Assembly: GCA_030653335.1 (NCBI GenBank)
Contig: JAURZP010000261.1
Span: 1 to 5,979 of the forward strand
Reading direction: 5' to 3'
Length of the DNA stretch: 5,979 nucleotides
Source: Methanoregula sp.
Lineage (GTDB): Archaea; Halobacteriota; Methanomicrobia; Methanomicrobiales; Methanospirillaceae
The notes below the pieces were generated by a model. The model worked only from the letters and a program-made list of their open reading frames with translations. It did not search any database and was not told where the DNA came from. The position numbers and the translations under genes were made by a program. Below, one piece after another: positions 1 through 5,979 of the stretch; position 1 is the first letter of the stretch; every line of letters starts with the position of its first letter.

Positions 1-3000
1 ACTTTAGAATATCTTCCTGAACATGCCAGAGCACATTACCAGAAAGGTCTTGCACTGAACGCAACAGGAAAATACGAACGTGCAATCCGGGAATTTAAGG
101 CAGCAGTGACGCAGGATTCTTCAATTCACGATGCAATCTACCAGTCCGGTCTCGCGTATGCACAACTGGGGAAACACGACACTGCCCTGCAGTTATTTGA
201 CAAGATGCTGGAGCTGACACCTGAAGATTCAAAGGTTATGTACCAGCGGGCATTCGCCTTAACAAAACTCCACCGGTTTAAAGAAGCACTTATCCCGATT
301 GATGCCACACTGGATCGTGAGAATAACAGAGCAGAAGTCTGGATTCTTAAAGGAAGTGCTCTGTATGAATGTGAACGATACGCAGAATCTGTAGAAGCAT
401 TTGACAGGGCTCTTGCATTAGAACCGGAGAACAGCACAGCATGGTACAGGAAAGGCAAAGCATATCTGGCACTTGAAATAACCAGGGACGCGATACAGTG
501 TTTTGAGCGGGTGCTGTCAGCAGATCCTGCATGTGCCCTTGCCTGGTTCAGGAAAGGAAGCGCTCATCTCTCGACAGGGGAATTTGAACACGCTGTTGAT
601 GCACTAACCCGGGCCCTCGAAATAAGACCTTCATCGGCAAACGGATGGTATGACCGCGGAATTGCCCTCTTTGAACTGGGAAGATTTGATGAAGCCATAT
701 CATCGTATGATCATGCGCTGGCCATTAACCCGAAATATGCCAATGCCTGTTATGACAAAGGTGTCGCTTTAACCCGGTTAGACCGGGATACCGATGCAAT
801 CACAGCATTTGAACGTGCAACGGGAATCGATCCGCATTTTGCCACTGCATTTTTTGACACCGGCCTTGCCAACCTTCGTCTCTCCAATTATAAAGAAGCC
901 ATCAAAGCGTTTGAAAAGGGACTATCTGATAATGCGTCCTATGCCCCGGCTTATTATCACAAGGGTATTGCACTCTCACACATAAAAAAATTTAAAGAAG
1001 CAGTTGAGGCGTTCGATGCCGCTATCAGTCTTGACGGAGGCAACTATGATGTCTGGTATAACAAAGGTCTCGCCCTTTCAAAAATCAGCCAGTTTAAAAA
1101 AGCAGTCACAGCCTTTGAAAAGGCAATCGGTTTTAATCCGCAGACATATGATCCATTCTTCGAAAAAGGCTGTGCGCTGTTCCGATTATCACGATATGAT
1201 GAAGCGATTGGGGCATTTTTGCAGGCACTCACTCTTGATGACAGCAAACGGGATGGTCATTTTGTTTTAGGTCGCGCGTATGTGGCTTTGAGCAGGTATG
1301 AAGATGCCATACTCTCATTTGGCCGGACAATTGCCTGTGATCCCGGTTTTACAAAGGCGTATCTGGCTCAGGGACTTGCCCTCGAAGAACTTGGGAGATA
1401 CGATGAAGAGATTACTGCATTAGCGGGCATGCTTTCATACGAACCTGAACATGCCGGTGCATGGTACCATACAGGTATCGCGTATGAGCATCTTGGAATG
1501 AATAACGAAGCAGTTGAAGCTTTAGAGAGAGCCCGAACTGCTGATCCATACAATATCCCTCTCCTCTTTTTGGAAGGAAGAACTTTAGCACGGCTGGAAA
1601 AATATGAAGAGGCTGTCCATATTCTTGATATCGCGCTGGGACGTGAACCGGATAATGGCGAGATCCTCTTTGAAAAAGGACGTGCGCTTGCCCATCTTGA
1701 AAGATATGCAGAGTCTGCAGAAATTCTTGGAGCCGCAGCCACACATCTTCCCCAGCTCTTTGAGCCCCCCTATGAACAGGGACTCTCTCTGGTTCTCCTT
1801 GGCAGGTACGAAGATGCCGGTGTAGCTTTCGATGCCGCACTAAGCCTGAATGCAACAAATCCCGATATCTGGGTAGAGAAAGGTTCAGTACTCCTGCAGC
1901 TCCGGCATTACAGCGAAGCGGTCGATGCATTTTCCCATGCCACTTTGTATAACCCGGACTCTTTCCGGGCATTCTTTGAACAGGGCATGGCATATGCACT
2001 TCTTGGGAAGATGGAAGACGCTATTTTGGCATTTGAACGGGTCATACAACTCAAACCCGGAGATGCCAGTGCCCTCTATGAAAAAGGTCTTGCCCTGTTC
2101 CATCTCAAAAAGTTCATAGAATCGGTCAGGGCACTGGATGAATCTCTTGCAGCCGACCAGGATAATACTGCGGCACTTTATTCTCGATCTGCTGCATTGG
2201 CTGAAGCCGGCGACTATGCCAGGTCAGCAGAATCTTACGAGCAGCTGCTCACCCTTACTCCGGAGAATCCGGTTGCATGGCTGGAACAGGCATTTATCCT
2301 TGCAAAGATCAACAGGTATGAAAAAGCCATTGGGGCATTCGATCAATGCTTAAGTCTTCAGCCGGATAATTTTGCAGCAGTTTATAACAAAGCCCGCTCC
2401 CTGGACCTTCTAAACAGGACAACAGAAGCAATTGCGGTATACAACAGGGCCCTCACTCTCGATCCAGCACATGCACAGACACATCATTTCAAAGGAATGG
2501 CTCTCTACCGTGTCGGCAGGTTTGAAGAAGCAGCAAAAGAGCACGATCTGGCACTCGAGATTGATCCGGCATTTGGTGAAGCGTTCTATGACAAGGGCCG
2601 ATCGCTTGCATCCCTTGGCATGTACCGCGAGGCAGTAAAAACATTTGATAAAGCATTAACGATCGAGAAAAATTATGCTGCGGTTTACTTTGAAAAAGGT
2701 CTTGCACTTGCACATCTGGGACGACACGAAGATGCCATCATCGCATTCAACAAAAACATTGATCTTGATTCCGGCAATGCACTGGCACATTACAACAAAG
2801 GATTATCCCTTGCGGCTACCGGGCGGCAGAATGATGCCATTGAAGCATTCGACCACATGCTTCAGATCGACCCGCAATCGATCGACGGGTGGCTGCATCG
2901 TGGGCGGGCTCTTGCCGCACTGACACGATATAACGATGCGATTGAAGCTTATGTAAAGACATTGGAGATCGATCGATCCAATGCGGAGGCATGGTACCTG

Positions 3001-5004
3001 AAAGGTAGTGCACTCTACGCGCTTGCAGGGTACGAAGATGCGATTGAAGCGTTTGCCCGGGCACTCGAGATACGCCCCGATTATGCGCTGGCTTTTTTTG
3101 ATAAGGGACGTTCGCTCTTCCAACTGGAGATGTATAAAGAGGCAACACAATCGTTTGAAAATGCAATTTTAATAGAGCCAAAAAATATCGATGCCTTATA
3201 CCAGAAAGGGCGGGCATTTATCCGACTCGGACGATATGAAGATGCAATTGCAGCATTTGATCCCGCACTGCGTATCCGCCCGACATCTTCTATGATCTGG
3301 ACCGGAAAAGGTATCGCACTTTCCGCATTGTCTAAAGAGCGAGAAGCGATCAATTGCTATAACAAGGCACTGGGTATCGATAGCAAAGATGCACAGGCAC
3401 ATTACAACCTCGGGGTTTCAAATGTCCGGCTGGGCAGGTACCAGGAAGCAATCCGTAATCTGGATGCTGCCCTGTCTTTCCGGCCCAGATGCGCTGAAGC
3501 ATACTTCCAGAAAGGTCAGGCCCTGTCGGGACTTTCAATGTATCACGAGGCCATCAGCGCTTTTGATAAAGCACTCGCAATTAATGGGACCTTTACCGAT
3601 TCATGGCTTTATCGCGGTATTGCCGAGACAAATCTGGGTAGTTACGATTCGGCACTGGACTGCTATGACCGTGCGGTTGCAATAGACCCTGCCTATGCAG
3701 TTCCTTACTTATACCGGGGCATTGCCCTGATTAATCTGAAACGGTATACAGAAGCGGTCGATGCGTTTGATCTGGCACTGGAATATCAGCCGGCTTATCC
3801 TGAAGCGCTTTATCACAAGGGTGTTGCCCTGATTCACAGGGAACAATATATAGAAGCGATCGCCTTGTTTGACAAAGCGCTTGCCTTGAATACACGTTAC
3901 TGTGAAGCGTTCCAATACAAGGGTATTGCCCTTGCCCGGATTAAACGGTATGATGATGCGATCATCTCTTTTGATTCAGCACTTGCAATAAAACCTGATT
4001 CTGAAGAGGCGCTGTACGAAAAAGGACGTGCCCTGATGCACAATGAGAATCTTAAAGATGCAATTGTAACCTTTGATCGCTTACTGGCAATAAACCCCGG
4101 ATTTGCCGAAGCGCTTTATGAAAACGGAAGGGCATATTTCTCACTGGGCAATTATGAATGGGCTATATCTGCATTCGAACATGCAATCGAGTGTTCTCCC
4201 ACATGTGCTCCTGCATTCTTCTGGATGGGGCGGGCATATGCTGAACTGGGTAATGTTGATGCAGCTATCACTGCGTACAACCATGCGCTTGAGAACAATC
4301 CCCGCTCTGCTGAAACATTTGTGTATCGCGGTATTGCATATGCAACACTTGAGCAGTACCGGGAAGCCATCCAGTCCTATGACCGGGCACTTGAGATTGA
4401 TCATACAGCTGCTACATTCGCTCACAAAGGAGTGGCATTAGCTGAACTGGGTATGCCGCGCGATGCCATCGATGCTTTTGACCGGGCACTCGAACACGAC
4501 GGGAATCTGGCAGAAGCGTGGATAGGCAAAGGCAACGCCTTTTACGATCTGGGGAAATTCAAAGACGCGCAATCTGCGTACGAACAGGGTCTGGCACTCG
4601 ATCCCGAAAATGTTGTTGGCTGGACTCGTCACGGAATGTCGCTGGCAGGTCAGAATAAAGATAAATCGGCTCTGGACTCATACGACCGGGCGATATCAAT
4701 CGATCCAACATTTTCTATTGCCCACTTCACAAAGGGCAGTGCACTCGATGCACTGGGACGTTATGATGAGGCGGTGGAGACATATACCGATATGATCACT
4801 CTCCAGCCGGAATTTGTGGATGCATGGATTCACAAAGGACGTTCCTTAAAGGAACTGGAAAAATACCAGGATGCTCTTACGGCATTCAAGCGTGCTCTGG
4901 AGCTGGATGCATCCCGAAAGGAGGTATGGAAGTATATTGGTGAGATACTTGATAAGATCGGCAAGCATGAAGAAGCACAGATCTGTTACGACAAATCGCG
5001 GTAA
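1..5004 (+). CDS. Giant tetratricopeptide repeat (TPR) protein, 5' end beyond window
   Basis: Frame 1 is open from the first base to a TAA at 5002-5004, giving 1667 residues. The first GTG in the window (106) is not a believable start, because TPR sequence such as AHYQKGLAL is encoded upstream of it in the same frame. The protein is all TPR: the last 9 residues of one unit, 48 complete units and a 27-residue final unit. Typical units read EAWYLKGSALYALAGY followed by EDAIEAF and an 'ALEIRP'-like turn. The TPR Gly8 is kept in 45 of 49 units, and Pro32 in 32 of 48. TPRs are paired antiparallel helices that stack into a superhelical scaffold for protein binding, so a scaffold or adaptor role is inferred; no partner is visible. 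No catalytic domain, membrane segment or coiled coil is seen here. Any N-terminal domain or signal peptide would lie outside the window, so the cellular location is unknown. It converges with the small TPR gene at 5083-5730. Confidence 0.93.
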   Translation, partial: TLEYLPEHARAHYQKGLALNATGKYERAIREFKAAVTQDSSIHDAIYQSGLAYAQLGKHDTALQLFDKMLELTPEDSKVMYQRAFALTKLHRFKEALIPIDATLDRENNRAEVWILKGSALYECERYAESVEAFDRALALEPENSTAWYRKGKAYLALEITRDAIQCFERVLSADPACALAWFRKGSAHLSTGEFEHAVDALTRALEIRPSSANGWYDRGIALFELGRFDEAISSYDHALAINPKYANACYDKGVALTRLDRDTDAITAFERATGIDPHFATAFFDTGLANLRLSNYKEAIKAFEKGLSDNASYAPAYYHKGIALSHIKKFKEAVEAFDAAISLDGGNYDVWYNKGLALSKISQFKKAVTAFEKAIGFNPQTYDPFFEKGCALFRLSRYDEAIGAFLQALTLDDSKRDGHFVLGRAYVALSRYEDAILSFGRTIACDPGFTKAYLAQGLALEELGRYDEEITALAGMLSYEPEHAGAWYHTGIAYEHLGMNNEAVEALERARTADPYNIPLLFLEGRTLARLEKYEEAVHILDIALGREPDNGEILFEKGRALAHLERYAESAEILGAAATHLPQLFEPPYEQGLSLVLLGRYEDAGVAFDAALSLNATNPDIWVEKGSVLLQLRHYSEAVDAFSHATLYNPDSFRAFFEQGMAYALLGKMEDAILAFERVIQLKPGDASALYEKGLALFHLKKFIESVRALDESLAADQDNTAALYSRSAALAEAGDYARSAESYEQLLTLTPENPVAWLEQAFILAKINRYEKAIGAFDQCLSLQPDNFAAVYNKARSLDLLNRTTEAIAVYNRALTLDPAHAQTHHFKGMALYRVGRFEEAAKEHDLALEIDPAFGEAFYDKGRSLASLGMYREAVKTFDKALTIEKNYAAVYFEKGLALAHLGRHEDAIIAFNKNIDLDSGNALAHYNKGLSLAATGRQNDAIEAFDHMLQIDPQSIDGWLHRGRALAALTRYNDAIEAYVKTLEIDRSNAEAWYLKGSALYALAGYEDAIEAFARALEIRPDYALAFFDKGRSLFQLEMYKEATQSFENAILIEPKNIDALYQKGRAFIRLGRYEDAIAAFDPALRIRPTSSMIWTGKGIALSALSKEREAINCYNKALGIDSKDAQAHYNLGVSNVRLGRYQEAIRNLDAALSFRPRCAEAYFQKGQALSGLSMYHEAISAFDKALAINGTFTDSWLYRGIAETNLGSYDSALDCYDRAVAIDPAYAVPYLYRGIALINLKRYTEAVDAFDLALEYQPAYPEALYHKGVALIHREQYIEAIALFDKALALNTRYCEAFQYKGIALARIKRYDDAIISFDSALAIKPDSEEALYEKGRALMHNENLKDAIVTFDRLLAINPGFAEALYENGRAYFSLGNYEWAISAFEHAIECSPTCAPAFFWMGRAYAELGNVDAAITAYNHALENNPRSAETFVYRGIAYATLEQYREAIQSYDRALEIDHTAATFAHKGVALAELGMPRDAIDAFDRALEHDGNLAEAWIGKGNAFYDLGKFKDAQSAYEQGLALDPENVVGWTRHGMSLAGQNKDKSALDSYDRAISIDPTFSIAHFTKGSALDALGRYDEAVETYTDMITLQPEFVDAWIHKGRSLKELEKYQDALTAFKRALELDASRKEVWKYIGEILDKIGKHEEAQICYDKSR
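28..5001 (+). repeat. 102-bp-period tandem TPR-coding array (48 full units plus a short last unit)
   Basis: Unit n starts at 28 + 102 x (n-1) up to unit 43 (4312); later units are shifted by -3 because unit 43 lacks one codon. Units 1-48 end at 4920, and the last, shorter unit covers 4921-5001. The residue count closes exactly: 9 leading + 47 x 34 + 33 + 27 = 1667. The period is strict at the protein level, but DNA identity between neighbouring units appears low by eye, so this is an old, diverged array and not a recent expansion. The consensus is close to x-A-W-Y-x-K-G-x-A-L, then LxRYxEAIxAFDxAL and a D/P-rich turn. The final unit stops after YDKSR, early in helix B, with no further domain. 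Confidence 0.92.
4312..4410 (+). other. Single 33-residue TPR unit (unit 43), one codon short
   Basis: Unit 43 begins ETFVYRGIAY and ends EIDHTA, and the next unit starts at ATFAHKG. The distance from its Gly8 to the next one is 33 residues, against 34 for every other complete unit. The missing codon is in the turn after helix B, where most units have a Pro and two or three further residues. The reading frame is kept, so this is an in-frame change and not a frameshift. It may alter the local superhelical twist; that is inference. Confidence 0.85.
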
Positions 5005-5005
5005 T

Positions 5006-5058
5006 CCGGTTCTGCCGGGGCATAACTTTTTTGTATGAGTCACTGTCCCTTTTTTTTT
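5006..5058 (+). terminator. Probable oligo-T terminator of the giant TPR gene
   Basis: Just after the TAA stop there is a small inverted repeat, CCGG-ttctg-CCGG (5006-5018). A run of six T follows at 5027-5032 and a run of nine T at 5050-5058. Archaeal RNA polymerase terminates mainly at oligo-T tracts in the non-template strand, so the T runs are the main evidence; the 4-bp stem is weak and may be chance. Confidence 0.55.
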
Positions 5059-5076
5059 AGGAAAGAGGCAAGGGTG

Positions 5077-5082
5077 AAAAAA
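5077..5082 (-). terminator. Oligo-T tract directly after the small TPR gene
   Basis: Read on the minus strand, six T follow directly on the TGA stop of the membrane-anchored TPR gene, then CACCC and a pyrimidine-rich stretch. This fits an archaeal intrinsic terminator, but it is short and has no hairpin. Confidence 0.35.
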
Positions 5083-5730
5083 TCAGTATTCTTTCCTGAC
5101 AGAAATGAACCATGCGATTGCCCCAATGGCAAAAAGGGCAATAATTCCTAAAGTGAGCGCGTTTTTAACATACCATGGTGTAGCGGCATCGCGGCTCTGT
5201 TCTGCGATACGCCGGTTTGCTGCAAGATTTGGATAGTTTGGATCGAGTGACTGAACTTTATCAAAAACGGAAATGGCCTCATCATACCGCTTCATCCCAG
5301 CAAGGGAATAACCTTTGTTGAACCATGCATCAGGGTTTGATGGGTCGAGAGATATCGCTTTTTCATAGGCTTTTAGTTCGTCATCACTCCTGCCAAGATT
5401 ATAGAGGATATAGCCACGGTTGATCCAACCCTGCACATATCCGGAATTTAATGACAGCGTCTTGTCCGATGCAGCAAGTGCATCGCTAAACTGTTGGGCC
5501 CGGTTTAAGGCATCGGCTTTGCCATTCCAGGCTTGGTAATAATCCGGGGCTAGTGAGATCGCTTCTTCATAAGCACCTATTGCCATGGTGTAATTTTTGT
5601 TTTTCATCAACATATTTCCCTGTGTGTACCTATCAGTGGCTTCAGGGGAATAGGCCAATACCGGCAGGGTGCAAAGAATGATGAGCATGAGAACGAAAAA
5701 TCCCGTGCACATGATTTTTTTTACGTTCAT
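5083..5730 (-). CDS. Secreted, membrane-anchored TPR protein
   Basis: Complete 215-residue protein. The N-terminus MNVKKIM supplies a basic n-region, followed by a hydrophobic stretch ending LPVLA, with likely signal peptidase cleavage after Ala26 (before YSPEA). Four 34-residue TPRs follow at about residues 31-64, 65-98, 99-132 and 133-166, with motifs such as AWNGKADAL, AWFNKGYSL and RYDEAISVF. A linker of about 20 residues leads to one membrane helix at about 191-211 (ALTLGIIALFAIGAIAWFI) and the basic tail RKEY. The predicted topology is TPRs outside the cell and a short tail inside. There is no lipobox: the residue before Cys20 is Leu, not a small residue. The mature part has no cysteine. 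A role as a cell-surface protein-binding scaffold is inferred from the fold; the partner is unknown. ATG at 5728-5730 is chosen because it includes the KK n-region; the ATG seven codons in (5710-5712) is a weaker alternative. No Shine-Dalgarno site is seen. Confidence 0.92.
   Translation of the reverse strand: MNVKKIMCTGFFVLMLIILCTLPVLAYSPEATDRYTQGNMLMKNKNYTMAIGAYEEAISLAPDYYQAWNGKADALNRAQQFSDALAASDKTLSLNSGYVQGWINRGYILYNLGRSDDELKAYEKAISLDPSNPDAWFNKGYSLAGMKRYDEAISVFDKVQSLDPNYPNLAANRRIAEQSRDAATPWYVKNALTLGIIALFAIGAIAWFISVRKEY
5233..5640 (-). repeat. Four consecutive TPR units in the membrane-anchored protein
   Basis: Residues 31-166 divide into four contiguous 34-residue units without gaps (408 bp, 102-bp period). 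Units 2 to 4 carry W at TPR position 4 or a near equivalent, and units 2 and 4 show the K7-residue pattern (GKA, NKG) seen in the giant TPR protein. Turns read SLAPDY, SLNSGY, SLDPSN and SLDPNY. Confidence 0.85.
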
Positions 5731-5762
5731 AACAACTGTATCATATCTGGTGTGGATCCATC

Positions 5763-5771
5763 ATAAATAAT
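5763..5771 (-). promoter_or_regulatory. Candidate TATA box for the membrane-anchored TPR gene
   Basis: On the minus strand the stretch AATTATTTAT lies about 33-41 bases upstream of the ATG, after an A-rich AACA that could act as a BRE. With the usual archaeal spacing of about 25 bases, transcription would start near 5740 and leave a leader of about 10 bases without a ribosome binding site. A second AT-rich stretch, GATATGATAC, lies closer to the gene and cannot be excluded. This is inferred from sequence only. Confidence 0.35.
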
Positions 5772-5775
5772 TGTT

Positions 5776-5782
5776 AAAAAAA
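5776..5782 (-). terminator. Oligo-T tract after the tRNA methyltransferase gene
   Basis: Seven T in a row on the minus strand start 8 bases past the methyltransferase stop codon (5791-5793). This fits an archaeal oligo-T terminator and suggests that the downstream TPR gene has its own promoter. Read-through is possible, because the gap between the two genes is only 60 bp. Confidence 0.45.
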
Positions 5783-5790
5783 CAGGTGGA

Positions 5791-5979
5791 TTAATGGCCA
5801 AGCACAAGAACGCGCCGCGTAAGACTTTTGTGCACGCGCTGTTCATGCTGTTCAAGAACGGTCATGTGCTGCCGGGCAATACCGGATATATCCGTATGCG
5901 TTACTACAACTGCACGCCGTTTTCTTTTTAAGACGCGGGCGATCTCGCATAGTGCATCGGCATAGAGGTTATCCATGGT
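5791..5979 (-). CDS. C-terminal end of a probable tRNA (guanine-10 N2)-methyltransferase (TrmG10 / Trm11 family)
   Basis: The frame is open at the right edge, where the codon before MDNLYADAL encodes Thr, and ends with TAA at 5791-5793, giving 62 residues. The visible pattern matches the end of a class I (Rossmann) methyltransferase: a helix LYADALCEIARVL, a strand RAVVVTH, and a terminal hairpin with HEQRVHKSLTRRVLVL. The RVHxSLTR element just before the last strand is typical of archaeal TrmG10 proteins, which methylate N2 of G10 in tRNA and carry an N-terminal THUMP domain. The THUMP domain, the SAM-binding motifs and the catalytic DPPY motif would all lie beyond the right edge, so activity cannot be judged. 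The ATG at 5974-5976 is internal and not the start. Another Trm11-like or UPF0020 methyltransferase is the main alternative. Confidence 0.72.
   Translation of the reverse strand, partial: TMDNLYADALCEIARVLKRKRRAVVVTHTDISGIARQHMTVLEQHEQRVHKSLTRRVLVLGH

Noticed and set aside
1412..1999. A 195-codon open frame on the minus strand, with similar shorter ones across 138-4632
   Set aside because: They lie fully antisense to or in another frame of the TPR array, show no domain or initiation signal, and are expected from the periodic codon pattern of the repeats.
2967..2978. GATC repeated three times in tandem, as a possible methylation or binding cluster
   Set aside because: It is only 12 bp inside coding sequence and is explained by codons for Glu-Ile-Asp-Arg-Ser; single GATC sites are frequent at the 'EID' turns of other units.
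28..4920. The 102-bp periodicity as a recent DNA-level tandem repeat or CRISPR-like array
   Set aside because: Units are clearly diverged in DNA while the protein pattern is kept, and there are no identical repeats separated by unique spacers.
106..5004. GTG at 106 as the start codon of the giant TPR gene
   Set aside because: The same frame is open to the left edge and encodes an in-register TPR unit before this codon (from 28), so the start is upstream of the window.
5653..5730. Lipoprotein signal on the small TPR protein (Cys8 or Cys20)
   Set aside because: Cys20 is preceded by Leu-Leu-type residues (LIILC) without a small residue, and Cys8 is too close to the N-terminus; cleavage after VLA fits better.
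5083..5979. Operon of the tRNA methyltransferase and the membrane TPR gene with a shared function
   Set aside because: They are on the same strand and 60 bp apart, but a T7 tract and a TATA-like element lie between them, and nothing in the proteins suggests a common task.

Overview
The window looks archaeal and most resembles a methanogen of the Methanomicrobiales type (Methanoregula or Methanospirillum-like). This is inferred from four things: very long TPR proteins built from the 'AWYxKGxAL' repeat style, the C-terminal end of an archaeal TrmG10-type tRNA methyltransferase, oligo-T tracts just after stop codons, and a TATA-like element with no clear Shine-Dalgarno site. GC content is roughly 45-50% judged from a few sampled lines. 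No species assignment is claimed.

Layout. Positions 1-5004 (+) are one uninterrupted reading frame that is already open at the left edge, so its start lies outside the window. It encodes at least 1667 residues made only of tetratricopeptide repeats: the last 9 residues of one unit, 48 complete units and a final 27-residue unit. All complete units are exactly 34 residues except one of 33. Positions 5005-5082 are a short convergent intergenic region with oligo-T tracts on both strands. Positions 5083-5730 (-) encode a complete 215-residue protein with a signal peptide, four 34-residue TPRs and one C-terminal membrane helix, predicted to face outward. Positions 5731-5790 hold an oligo-T tract and a candidate TATA box. 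Positions 5791-5979 (-) are the last 62 codons plus stop of a likely tRNA guanosine-10 N2-methyltransferase, which runs off the right edge.

How the parts relate. The two TPR genes converge and are not co-transcribed. They share the same repeat style, but the small one is predicted to be a surface-anchored scaffold, while the cellular location of the giant one cannot be seen without its N-terminus. The methyltransferase is a housekeeping gene upstream of the small TPR gene on the same strand, separated by 60 bp with a probable terminator and promoter, so a functional link is not supported. No mobile element, CRISPR array, RNA gene or catalytic accessory system was seen. The most notable item is the giant TPR solenoid: its near-perfect phasing, a basic residue replacing the usual Leu7 in most units, and a few local breaks in the pattern.
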